Assembly (NCBI GenBank): GCA_002245135.1
Contig: NGBS01000304.1
Span: 62,001-126,000, forward strand
Origin: Proteromonas lacertae
Lineage: Eukaryota; Sar; Bigyra; Opalinata; Proteromonadidae
Direction of reading: 5' to 3'
DNA length: 64,000 bases
The notes beneath the pieces were generated by a model. The model worked only from the letters and a program-made list of their open reading frames with translations. It did not search any database and was not told the origin of the DNA. Shown in pieces: positions 53,401 through 64,000 of this stretch (position 1 is the stretch's first letter; the number at the start of each line of letters is the position of its first letter). The position numbers were made by a program, and so were the translations under genes.

Positions 53401-56400
53401 ATATGATTATACAGAATCGTGATGAAGTTATTTCAACTTTAAGATTCAATGGAGGAAATGAAGTAACATTCTCTTTCATCCTTTCAATTGAAATTGCTTC
53501 TACAGCTCAATGGGAATATTCAGAATCATTTCAACCTAATTGGTTTTCATCAGCACCTGGTACTTGGAAAAAAGCATCACCAGGTCAATTCAATAGAAAT
53601 CAGGGAACTCCAACAATGTATTATAGAACATCTTTACAAACAACAAAATTTGATGAATATTCAAGTTTTTCCATCAGAATAAGATGTGATGGTGGTTTAG
53701 TTGGTTATATTAATGGAGCTGAGTTCTATAGAAAGAATATGCCTTCAGGAACAGTAAGTGATAGTTCATTTGCCACAAGTGGTACTGAAAACGGTGAATA
53801 TTTCAATGTTATATCTATTACATCATTATTACAAGAGAATTATGCAAATGTAATTGCCTTTGAAACTCACAAAGCTCCAACTACAACAGCAATAAGTGAT
53901 CCATTCCAAGTTCGTATGGCAATGATTGGTAACTCAGGTTCAGGATGTGAAGCATTATATAAAGGTACAAGATCAGTTCCAGCAGATGTTACTGTAGTAT
54001 ATGATTCAACAGATCCAACTATGTCAAATCTAAATTGTGAAGAATGTGCAAATGCATATTTTGATGTTAATCATAATACTAAAGGTTTGAGAACGACAGA
54101 CAATGGTAAAGCTCATTTTATATTACAATTAAAGAAAGCTTTATTCTTTGATAGTTTCTACATTGTTACAGGTAATGATTGTACTAATCGTGATCCAGCT
54201 GACATGGAATATTTATGGTGCTACATCTAATGATATGTTCACACAATGGACTCTAATATATCAAAATACAAATGTTAGTGCTTTACCAGGTGAAAGTGTA
54301 AGAGATTGGGAATGGACTCATAGAAACGAAGTAGTCAAGTTTACTAACTTCATCACAACTACAACTTGTGAAAGCTGCTTATGATTATATTAAATTTGAA
54401 GTTATATCAACAAAATATGTAAGTCACCAAGTATGTGGACAAGATTATAGAATGCAATTTAAGGACTTTTATCCAGTAGTATGTAGTGCATTGATTTGTC
54501 CACCAAGTGATCCATTTGTTGCTACAAAATCAGGTAGTACAGCTACAGCTCAATGTTATAATTTACCTTCTGCTGCTCAAATGACAAGATTATGTAAAGA
54601 TGATGGTACATGGGGAGATATAGATATTAGTAAATGTGAAGGTCCAACATCAATAATATATCCAATTATTCCAGCATTAAGTGTAAATACATTCATTGCT
54701 CCAATTACACCAACCATTCAAGGTACAGTAATAAATATTCGAACTGATCCAGCATTACCAGATGGTCTAAAGATTGATCCAATGAGTGGTGTTATAAGTG
54801 GTTATCCAACAGAAGTTATAAGTCCAGTAAGAATATACACAGTAGTAGGTGATACTTTTCGTGGTAACGGTGCTGTAAAATCATTCCTTCAAATTGAAGT
54901 TACATATCCACAATGTCCAGCTATTGAAACATTCCCCAAAACTAACATCAATGAAATGATTACTACAAGATGTGATGCAGGTTATAGTGGTAGAAAAACA
55001 AGATTGTGTTTAGCAACCAATCCACCAACATGGGGACCTTGGGATACAACTGATTGTAAACCAGGAGTGGCTCCAATTTGTAATTACCCTAAGAATGAAT
55101 ATGAAATGAATTTGAATAATCCAGCACCATTAATTACAGCTAGTTGCAGTGGCCCAGCTCTCTCAATTGTGACAATAGATCCAGCATTACCAACAGGTAT
55201 GTCATTCGATTCAAAAAATGGTACTATATCTGGAACTCCAAGTTCACCATTAAGAAGAAGTTTATATACAATTACATTCAATGCAACAAGTGGTTTTGAT
55301 ATTGCTGAATTATACTTAACAGTGTGGGGTAAAATATCAAAGTGTGAATATAAATATGTAGGTGATATTAATCTATTCATTAACAATCCATTTACATTAG
55401 ATCCACCAACTTGTGATTTTGAAGTTCAAAAATTTACAGCAACTGGATTACCAGAAGGATTTATTATGTTAAATGATGGTACAATTACTGGTACAACATC
55501 TGTAGTGAAGAACTATAATGTTCAAATTACAGCAACAAATCCAATCAGTTCAACAAGTTTCAGTACAAATATAAAGGTTACTGAAGAAATTACAGTTCCA
55601 AAGTTATTTGGTAAATACACTTATGGTGTTTATTACGGTGCTCCAAACTTTGTAGAAACATGGAAAGGTTTAGAAGATGGTACAATTGATTATGAATGGG
55701 CTGATAGTCCAGATGATTTATCAAACTGGAAGAGAGTATTAGATGGTTGTACATTTGGTCAAAGTGTCATAAGAACATCTTATTATGCTGCTACTTGGAA
55801 AGGTTATATTAATTTACCAGCTCAAGGTGATTATGAGTTTGTAATTAGAGGTGATGATAAGTTAGGTATATTTATGGATACATTTGATAAAATGGTACAT
55901 GAAACACATGCTTGGGATGATTTCCAAACATTTACAATGAAAGCATTAGCTAAAGGAAAGCATCGATTTGGTGTTATGTTCTGGCAAGGTGTTGGTGATC
56001 ATATTGTATCAATGCAATGGAAAGTACCTGGTACCTCTTCATTAGTATATATTCCTGACTCAGTATTCTCTCATAATCCAACATTATTAACTGTTTATCA
56101 ATATCCAGCTAGTGATTATATTTTCATTAATGGACTTGATGTAGGTAGAATTGTACCAGATGTTCAAGGTAGTTACACTAAGTTTATTTCAAAATCTACA
56201 ATGCCTTCTGGTTTGAAATATGAAAATGCTATTATTTCAGGTACTCCAACAGTATCATTACAAAGAACTAAATTTACATTCACTTGCGAATCTCCAACTA
56301 CAACAATTGAAACTAGTATTTATATTAGTGTTGTTTCATTAACAAAAGAGAATTTATTGAATGGTGTTGAAGGTAGTTATTACACTTATGGTGGCAATAT

Positions 56401-59400
56401 TGAATGTTGGTATCAAAATGTAGATGATGGTAGTTTCAATTTACAATATCAAAGACAAATTCCAACTTTCTATCATGCTCCATCAACTCAGATTTGGACT
56501 GGTTTAACTGGTGAATTTGCTCTTCAATTTGCTGCTAAATGGGTTGGTTATTTAGATGTTCCTGAAGATGGTACTTATACATTCACAATTTCTGGTCAAG
56601 ATGGTATAAGATTTGAAATAGCTGGAACTGTTATTAGAACAAATGAAAATTGTGGTTTAGTAACTCAAATCTGCAACAAGTGAGATTATCCAGTGGTTTA
56701 CAACCAATTCAAGTTAATTTCTGGAAGACAAGAAATAGTGCTATGACAAGTGTAAGCGTAAAATGGATGAAAACAATAGGATCACTTATTCCATTTGCTG
56801 AATTACCAAATGAAAGATTATTACATAAACCAACATCCTCATTCTCATATGTTTATTCAATTGCTGCTTATATTGTGAATGTTAAGATTGCTGATAATAA
56901 ACCAGTATTCTTCCAAGTAGATGCCAATTTATATAAGAGTTTCTATGTTATTCCACCATTACCATCTGGATTGAATCTTAATACTGGAAATGGTATTATA
57001 TCTGGTACTCCAAAGGTTGCAGTTCAAACAAGCTTCTTTACAGTAACAGCAGTAGCCATTGATGGAACTACACTAAGTTTCGCATTGTCAATTCATATTA
57101 ATCCATACAGTCCTCCAATCAATTTGGTTTATAAACCAGTAAATGGTAAAGTAGGTGATGAATTAGTGAGTGAAGCTCCAACCTTAGATTCTGGTGAAAA
57201 TGTAAGATATACAACTACTGATACATTACCATTAGGAGTAGAATTAGATCCATTAACAGGTATATTTAAAGGTATTCCACAACAGTCATTCACTAATACT
57301 AATCCGATTACAGTAACATGTTCAAATCCATCTGCTTCAATTACTGCTCAAGTAGTGATATCTATATCAGGATGTGATGGTGGTAAAAAATATGTTAGTT
57401 TCTCATATGAAATAGGAAATAAAGAAGTATCAATCAATTTAAGAGATTCTACTGGAAATACATTAGTTAATATTGCTTCTGGTTCATTAGTTGATTTTGC
57501 AACAGGTGAAGAAGCTCAATGTATTGCAGCTGGTCAAGCTACATTATCTATTACAAGTGCAGCCAAATCAGGTGGTTCATTCAAATTATATGTAGAAGGT
57601 GAATTAATGAAAATAGGAGAATGGAAAGATGGAATCGATACAATTACTTATCCATTCACTGTAGCTGATTCATCAATTCCAACAATTAGTGAATATTCTA
57701 GACCATCTCAAGTTTATATTGGTATACCATATACATTCTATCCAACATTAACTCAAGGAGCTTCTAAATTTGAAATTTCATCAGGTTTACTTCCAGATAC
57801 ATTGACATTTGATCAATCAACTGGTGTATTAAGTGGTATATTAAATAAAAATGAATTAACATTAACAATAACACCAACCAACAGTAAAGGAGCTAAAGGT
57901 GCTGCTTATGCTTTACAATTAACAGCACTATCTTGTCAAAATTCCTTAATTGGTTTAAGAGTAGTTGGTGGAACATCTGGTGTAGATAAGAAAGTGACAT
58001 TCCAATCCTTAGTAGGAGGAGGTGTATTAGTTGATTTAATTGGTTTTAAGAGTAATACAGAGAAAGATTATTTATTCTGCGTACCTACAGGTACTTATAT
58101 GGTTACAGTTGGTAGTACTGAAAGTAAGAGATGGAGTGATGGTTCTGTAGTATCTGTATTATTAGAAGGTGATAAATTATTATCAGTTTCATTAGAATCT
58201 GATCTTCCACAAACAATGAAAACAATTCAAATGAATACATTTGTAAATTCCAATTCTCAATGGCAATTAACTACAACAGAACCATTAGGTGGATGGAATA
58301 ATGATTTTAGTACAACAGCTGGATGGCAAACAACTACTGCAAGTTCATTCCCAAAGAGAATGGATATTACAACCTATTATAGAACAAGATTCGATTTTAC
58401 TGATTCAATTGCCAAGGTTGCTGAATTACAATTATCTTTAACATTCGATGCTGGTATTATTTGTTACTTGAATGGAAATGAATTCTATAGAAGAAATCTA
58501 CCAATGACTGGTATTACACATTATTTCAGAGCTCAAGCCGTATTTGTTCCACCTAGAGTGATGAGTATTACAGTAGGAAAGCATTTATTACAAAAAGGTC
58601 AAAATATATTAGCCATAGAAGTTCATAAACATGGTACATCATCAGAAGCTGATCCATTAAAAGTAATATTAACTCCATTATTATCATCAGATGCTGATGG
58701 TCAATGTTCAACTAGAACTTTATCATCAACATCATCACCAACTATGGATTCATCAACAACCTTCGGTGCTGCTGATTCTTCAAAAGCATTAAAGTTTGGC
58801 TTTGATTTTAGTGATGATACTTACTATCAATCAGAAGTTATAAAGGAATTACCAGGTGAAATGGTGTTTAAATGGCCTGTAGGTGTAGCTGAATTTATTA
58901 ATACATTCACAGTTACTCCAGTAAAACAATCAGCTGGTGAAAGTTCATTAAATAACATAGTGTTTTATGGTGCATTTAATAGAGATAATCCAGAATGGTT
59001 GAAAGTGAGAGAATTTGAGAATATAAATATGTTTACAGGTGGACCAGCAGTTGTTTTAGAAATGGAAAATAATGTCAGATCATTTGAAGCTTATAGAATT
59101 CAAGTTAAAAAATTGTCAACTGAATTAAGTTCAACATCATTTACCGCATTTGCTGAAATGGTAACAAAGAACTGTAAACCAGTAGTTTGTAGTGAACAGA
59201 CAGATTCAGATGGAGTATGGAAAGAAACAGTAGCTGGAAATAGAGCATTCTTAAGTTGTCCATCAGGTCAATATGGTTATAAAGAAAGATATTGCTACAA
59301 GAGTAGTTCAACACAAGGTATATTCTTTCCTGTAGAAAGCCAATGTTCTACAACACCAGCAACATCTATTAAGTATGGTTTAAATGATGAATTAACATTC

Positions 59401-62400
59401 TTGATAGGCCAATATGGTAATTACACACCAACCATAAATGGTGGTGTTGATAGTTATTCAATTGATTGTGTTTTACCATCTGGTATTATATTTAATCCAA
59501 GATATGGAAGAATATTAGGCGAACCATCTTTAGTTCAAGCTAATGCAACAACATGTAAAGTAACAGGTAAAATAGGAGCTGGTACAGTTGTTGGTACAGT
59601 GAAGATTTTCGTTAAAGAATTGAAATGTCCAGCTCTAGGTTCTTTTGCTGAAACATCTGCTGGTAAATATGCAACATTACCATGTGGTAGTGGTTATGAT
59701 GGTTTACAAAGAAGATTCTGTGATGGTTCAAATGGTAGTGCAGTATGGGATACTGTAATAGATAGAACTCAATGCATATTGAAAGTGCCATTTATAGATT
59801 ACGGTTCTCCTGCTTATACATTCAATTTAGAAGAAGAAATTAGTTTAGTTCCAATCATAGATGCTGCTGAACATAGTGTTAGTAGTTATAATTTGTATAA
59901 AATTCCTGGTTTGAGTATTAATTCGACAAGTGGAGAAATATATGGTACTACTATATCAGCAGCTAGTGAAAATCTACAAGTAAGTGTAGTTAATAGAATG
60001 GGTTCATTTAATGCATATGTAAAGATTACTGTAACAAATACAAAAGCTGAGATTAAATATACTCCAAATTATTTCACATTCTACATTGGTTACTCAGGTG
60101 AAACTACTAAACCAATAGCAGAAGGAGTTACTTTCTTACAAACTGCTCCAACTTTACCATTAGGATTAATATTAAATACACAAACAGGTATAATATCTGG
60201 TACTCCTTTATCAAATGTTATTCCACAAAAATATGTCATATCAGTACAAGGTTTAAAAAATGGTATACAAGTACAAAGTAACCCAATTACGATTGAAATT
60301 ATTCAACCAAAATGTCCATATTTAAGTGAAGAATTTCCAGAAACAAATGCAGGAATAACGGTAGAAGTGCCATGTCCACCTGGTCAAGCAGGAACTAGAA
60401 AGAGAAAATGTTCAAATTCACAATTCCCATCTTGGTCAGATGAAGAGGATAATTGTAAGAAAGATGTCCCATTTTGTCAAGCAGCTGATGGTTTCCCAGA
60501 TACTCCAGTAAATACAATAGCTTCAATACTATGTGGTCCTGGAGTTCTTGGTAACCAAACACGTTCTTGTGAATACGATGGTAATAATAATCCAATTTGG
60601 AAAAATATCAATACTGCTGGATGTACAAAAATTCAACCAATAATTCGATACTATACAACTGAAATCACTGCATTAACTAACGCTATAATTCCAGAAAATA
60701 AACCATACTTACAACATTTAAAAAGCGAAATTCCTTTAACAATTAGTCCTCCTTTACAACCTAATTTCCAATTTGATTCTACAACAGGTGCAATAACAGG
60801 AAGTGGTACTCGAAGAACGACCTAAAACAACATATACAATCACTGGTGAAGGTTTAAATGATCAGAAAGTTTCAACACAAGTTTATATTACCATAACTGA
60901 TAAATATGCTACACAAATAGAATATGAACAGACTTCAATGGAATTCTATGTAGGTATTAAAGAAGAAAGTTATAAAGAAGCAACAGCTAATGGTGTAGTA
61001 AAATCCTATTCAATTAGTCCATCATTACCTAGTGGTTTAACTATTCAAAAAGAATCAGGTAAAATCTATGGTACAGTAAATGCAGGAACTCCAGAATCAA
61101 CAAAAGATTACATAGTAACAGCTCAATTACATGAGAATGATACAGTCACAACAACAGTTTCAATAAAAGTAATTCAACCAAAATGTAAATCTGTAACATC
61201 TGGTAATTTAGTATGGCCTGATACAAATGCAGGTATCACAGTAACATTAGAATGTCCAGCTGGTTATAACGGTACTAAACAAAGAGCTTGTGGTGAAGGT
61301 AAGAATCCAGTATGGGGACAAGAAACAGGAAGTTGTACAGCCAAAACACCATCATTCAATTATCTAAAAGCACAATATTCATTTACAGTAAATGATGATA
61401 TTGGTAAAATCTCACCTCAGAATATTCAAAATGGTCCAATAACAAGTTATGAATCAACATGTTCAAATGAATTAGTAGGTATTGTATTTGATTCAGCCAC
61501 TGGTACATTCACTGGTAAACCAACAGCAGCATTTACATCATCATGTAAAGTAAAAGGATCCAATAGTTTCGGTAAATCAAATGATGTATCAATTATATTC
61601 ACAGTAGCATTACCAAAGTGTCCAGCAAGTGGAAAATGGGGTCAAACTGATATGGGTAGTTATGCTTCAACAACTTGTGATGAAGGATATGGTATAATGT
61701 TTAGAAAATGTGAAACTGATTCAACAGGTACAAAGGCATCATGGGGAGAAATTGATCAAACACAATGCAGATCAGATCCAACATATGTTCCAGATCCAAA
61801 TAAGAGTTTTGTTAAAATGATGTTGACAATTACAGGAGCAACAGGTTCATTATCATCTACAATGAAATTTGCAATTCAAACAGCTGTAGCTGAATCATTA
61901 ACAATTGATTATAGTAAAGTAAGAGTAGAACAACATGAAAATGTTCGATTAAGATCTTTACAAAGCAGTAGAACAATTCGAGTAGATGTGTATATAGAAA
62001 CTGAAAATACAAGTGGAGTTAGTAATGAATTATCCTCAAAATTAATGCAAGATACAATATCTGGTAAAATAAGAAGATATGGTTCATTTACAAGTGCTTC
62101 AATCGAATATGATAGTCCTGTAACAATAAGTAAAGCCAAGAGTTCAAGTAGTGTAGGTGCAATAGTAGGTGGAGTAGTAGGTGGTTTAGCAGCTATCTTG
62201 ATAATTGCTGCAGTTGTAGTGATTTATTCTCGAAATCGTACAGTAGTAGTAAGAAAACCGTCAGCTAAATCCACATCTACAACGAAAGGTAAGAAATCTG
62301 CTGGAGTTCGAATTGGTAAAACTGAGAATTATTCAAATTTGGGAGATGATGATGAAGATGATGAAGGTGAAGATGGAAAGAAAGTAGAAGAAAAGAAAGA

Positions 62401-62524
62401 TGAAAAAGCTGTAAGTAAAAAGAGTGATGATAAGAAGAATGAAAAAGCTTTAGCTGAGAAAGAAGAAAGTGATGATGATGAAGATGAAGAAGATGAAAGT
62501 GATGATGAAGAAACTGCTCTTTAA
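50418..62524 (+). CDS. giant cell-surface protein: PA14, He_PIG and Cys-rich modules, TM, acidic tail
   Basis: A signal peptide is rebuilt across a 29-nt intron (50449-50477): MIKLLLITALL then LAVSNAQIQ. The ectodomain of nearly 4000 residues has many He_PIG modules (pattern LPxGL-x-TGxIxGTP) and PA14-like modules near 51580-51990, 55610-56070 and 56370-56750 (for example FAAKWVGYLDVPEDGTYTF). It also has at least six Cys-rich modules with a TWGPWDTTDC-like end (54900-55080, 59620-61780). A TM lies near 62147-62220, followed by an acidic Lys/Glu/Asp tail. Five single-base shifts are needed (about 52191, 54209, 54369, 56667 and 60811); no in-frame nonsense change is seen. PA14 modules often bind carbohydrate, so adhesion or prey/host recognition is inferred. 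Confidence 0.85.
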
Positions 62525-62579
62525 AAAGAAATCATTATTACTATTGAACTATAGACAAAATATATGAATTTGTTGTTTA
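61848..62579 (+). repeat. right inverted-repeat arm (3' end of the giant gene)
   Basis: This is the partner of 48763-49509. The arm starts in coding sequence just before MKFAIQTAV and ends about 55 bp after the stop codon. Confidence 0.95.
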
Positions 62580-62634
62580 TTGGGTTTATGAAATAGAATG
62601 TTTAAAAATAAAAGAAACATATTATTCTTATTCT

Positions 62635-64000
62635 CTAATTATTCTCATATATCTTTATTCCATGTTCTATAGCTGCAGCTATTCTATCTAATAAATCACT
62701 CAATATCATTCTATGTTCTGGTGAAATTAAATTCTCATCTCTCATCATATTTACTTCTTTTTACACATAATTAAAGAATTATTTTTATCATCAAAAGATA
62801 AAAAAGATATTTCTTTCTTCAATAGAGATTCATATAATGCTTTACCTCTAACTAAATTTGGACTAATTGCATTATTAGCACTCCAATAATATTTCAATGA
62901 TTCATTTATACTTTCAATATAACTAATCAAATTACTGAGTATTTGGTTTGAATTATTTACTCTTTTATTGAAATTATTATTATTACTATTATTATTTGGT
63001 TTTTGTGGATAAAGATTGATTAATATCTGTAATGGATTTACCACTGATTCAAATGTGTTTGATAGATTTGGTTTGTAGTTATTTATTTGTTCAATAAATG
63101 ATTCAATTGTATATCTAATATAATAAATCAAATAATACATACATTTGTTTTGAAGTATTATTACTCTCATTAATATCATTTACTATATTCCTATTTGGTT
63201 GTATGATACCTATATTTATTGGTATTGTTTGTAGCTTTTCTTTAGGTATTAAATCATTCTCACAGTTTTCTAATCTTCGCTTCATTAATACATCTTTATG
63301 AGGTTCTTTTTCCATTCTTTCTAACGTATTATAACTTATTTTATTAATCTCTGAGATTGCTTTATAATACTTTTGTTTTTGATTTAATAATTCTCCTTGT
63401 TCTATATATATATATTAATAATTATATACTTATATTGGAAGGTAATTCTCTATTTTCCCATTCATTCATTGGATCTGTCAACGGTTCTTTAATAATTTCA
63501 TCATCTAATGTTGATACTAAATTCACATCTGATACTACATAATCATCTATTGTTAATAAATAATATCTAATAATAATAAATTATACTAATTTCACGTTTG
63601 GTATATTTCTTTGGTGGTTCTAATACTTCACTTGTTTCAACTCGATCTCTTTTTCTATAGAAATACATTCTTGCAATTTCTTCCCAAAATTCTTTTTCTG
63701 ATTTTAATATTCCTACTTCTTTATCATGTAAATTCTTTATTTTTGGAAACATCTGGAAGATTCGTAAGATGATATCTGATGTTATTTCTATTTTTAAATT
63801 TCCCTAATTTACAGATATTATTTTTTATTTATATACACTTTCATCTTCAGTAATAAATTCATTAAAGAAAGTTATTGTTCTTTTATCTGGATTTGTAAGT
63901 TCAGTTATTTCTTTTTCTTTTAATACATCTTGATGATTATACCACCATTCAACATACGATATACTCTTTGATAATACTTCTTCATTATAAAAACTCTCTA
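62635..64000 (-). CDS. TFB1: TFIIH subunit p62/TFB1 (partial, N-terminus beyond window)
   Basis: TFIIH core subunit p62 acts in RNA polymerase II initiation and nucleotide-excision repair. BSD-like parts are seen: YVEWWYHQDVLKEKE near 63930 and ILRIFQMFPKIKNLHDKEV with SEKEFWEEIARMYFYRKRDR near 63640-63760. Between and after are LVSTLDDEIIKEPLTDPMNE and a helical C-terminus with Asn runs, ending IAAAIEHGIKIYENN at TAG 62635-62637. A T5 run on + (62759-62763) must be six to join NSLIMCKK to EVNMMRDENLISPEH. The N-terminal PH domain would lie past 64000. The family call rests on the second BSD block. Confidence 0.72.

Noticed and set aside
50418-62524. Introns or separate genes to explain the breaks in the giant gene
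   Set aside because: No GT-AG segment fits at any break, and the same module continues on both sides after a one-base shift.

Overview
This is nuclear DNA of an AT-rich, gene-dense protist. Genes are broken by very many tiny GT-AG introns (about 25-60 nt, nearly always starting GTAT and ending TAG). Proteins carry Asn, Gln, Lys and Asp runs, and the standard genetic code fits (TAA, TAG and TGA all end genes). The machinery is eukaryotic: RNA polymerase III largest subunit, TFIIH p62, SMC5/6 kleisin, MRG15, V-ATPase F, SLY1, BET1, CTU2. A calcyphosin-like EF-hand protein hints at, but does not prove, a flagellate. I cannot name the organism. Intron coordinates were read by eye from frame continuity and splice motifs.

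Layout. 1-1251 (+): membrane-anchored papain-fold protein without the catalytic Cys. 1359-3957 (-): pseudokinase fused to TPR-like repeats, with an intron in almost every repeat. 4100-6768: SLY1 (-) and BET1 (+), head-to-head. 6840-12891: NSE4 (-) and a large USP-type deubiquitinase (+), head-to-head. 12971-15523: MRG15/EAF3 (-) and HPPK-DHPS (+). 15972-18076 (+): EH-PX-BAR-like sorting nexin. 18247-18941 (+): Gln-rich protein. 19025-26010 (-): membrane protein with a cytosolic PH domain and an extracellular array of about 167-residue repeats encoded by a 538-bp tandem repeat. 26768-30011 (-): coiled-coil protein and an MGC-start kinase. 30171-33564: Asn-rich secreted or membrane protein (-) and V-ATPase F (+). 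33819-39282: unknown gene, then a large inverted repeat carrying two tRNA-Asp genes around a BTB/He_PIG/SPRY-like gene. 39633-45591: RPC1 (-) and calcyphosin-like (+). 45674-47778: CTU2 (-) and a methyltransferase (+). 48059-48690 (+): Lys-rich protein. 48763-62579: a giant PA14/He_PIG cell-surface gene whose 3' end is duplicated in inverted orientation upstream of its own promoter. 62635-64000 (-): TFIIH p62, cut by the window edge.

Themes. Neighbours alternate strand with very short shared promoter regions, and SLY1/BET1 pair functional partners of ER-Golgi fusion. Tandem-repeat proteins have grown by copying repeat-plus-intron units. Two loci have an inverted copy of a gene's 3' end across a gene, so that inversion could leave the gene intact. 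At least a dozen genes or repeat units need a single-base shift to stay open, often at A5 runs. This is most likely residual sequence error, but slippage should be excluded.
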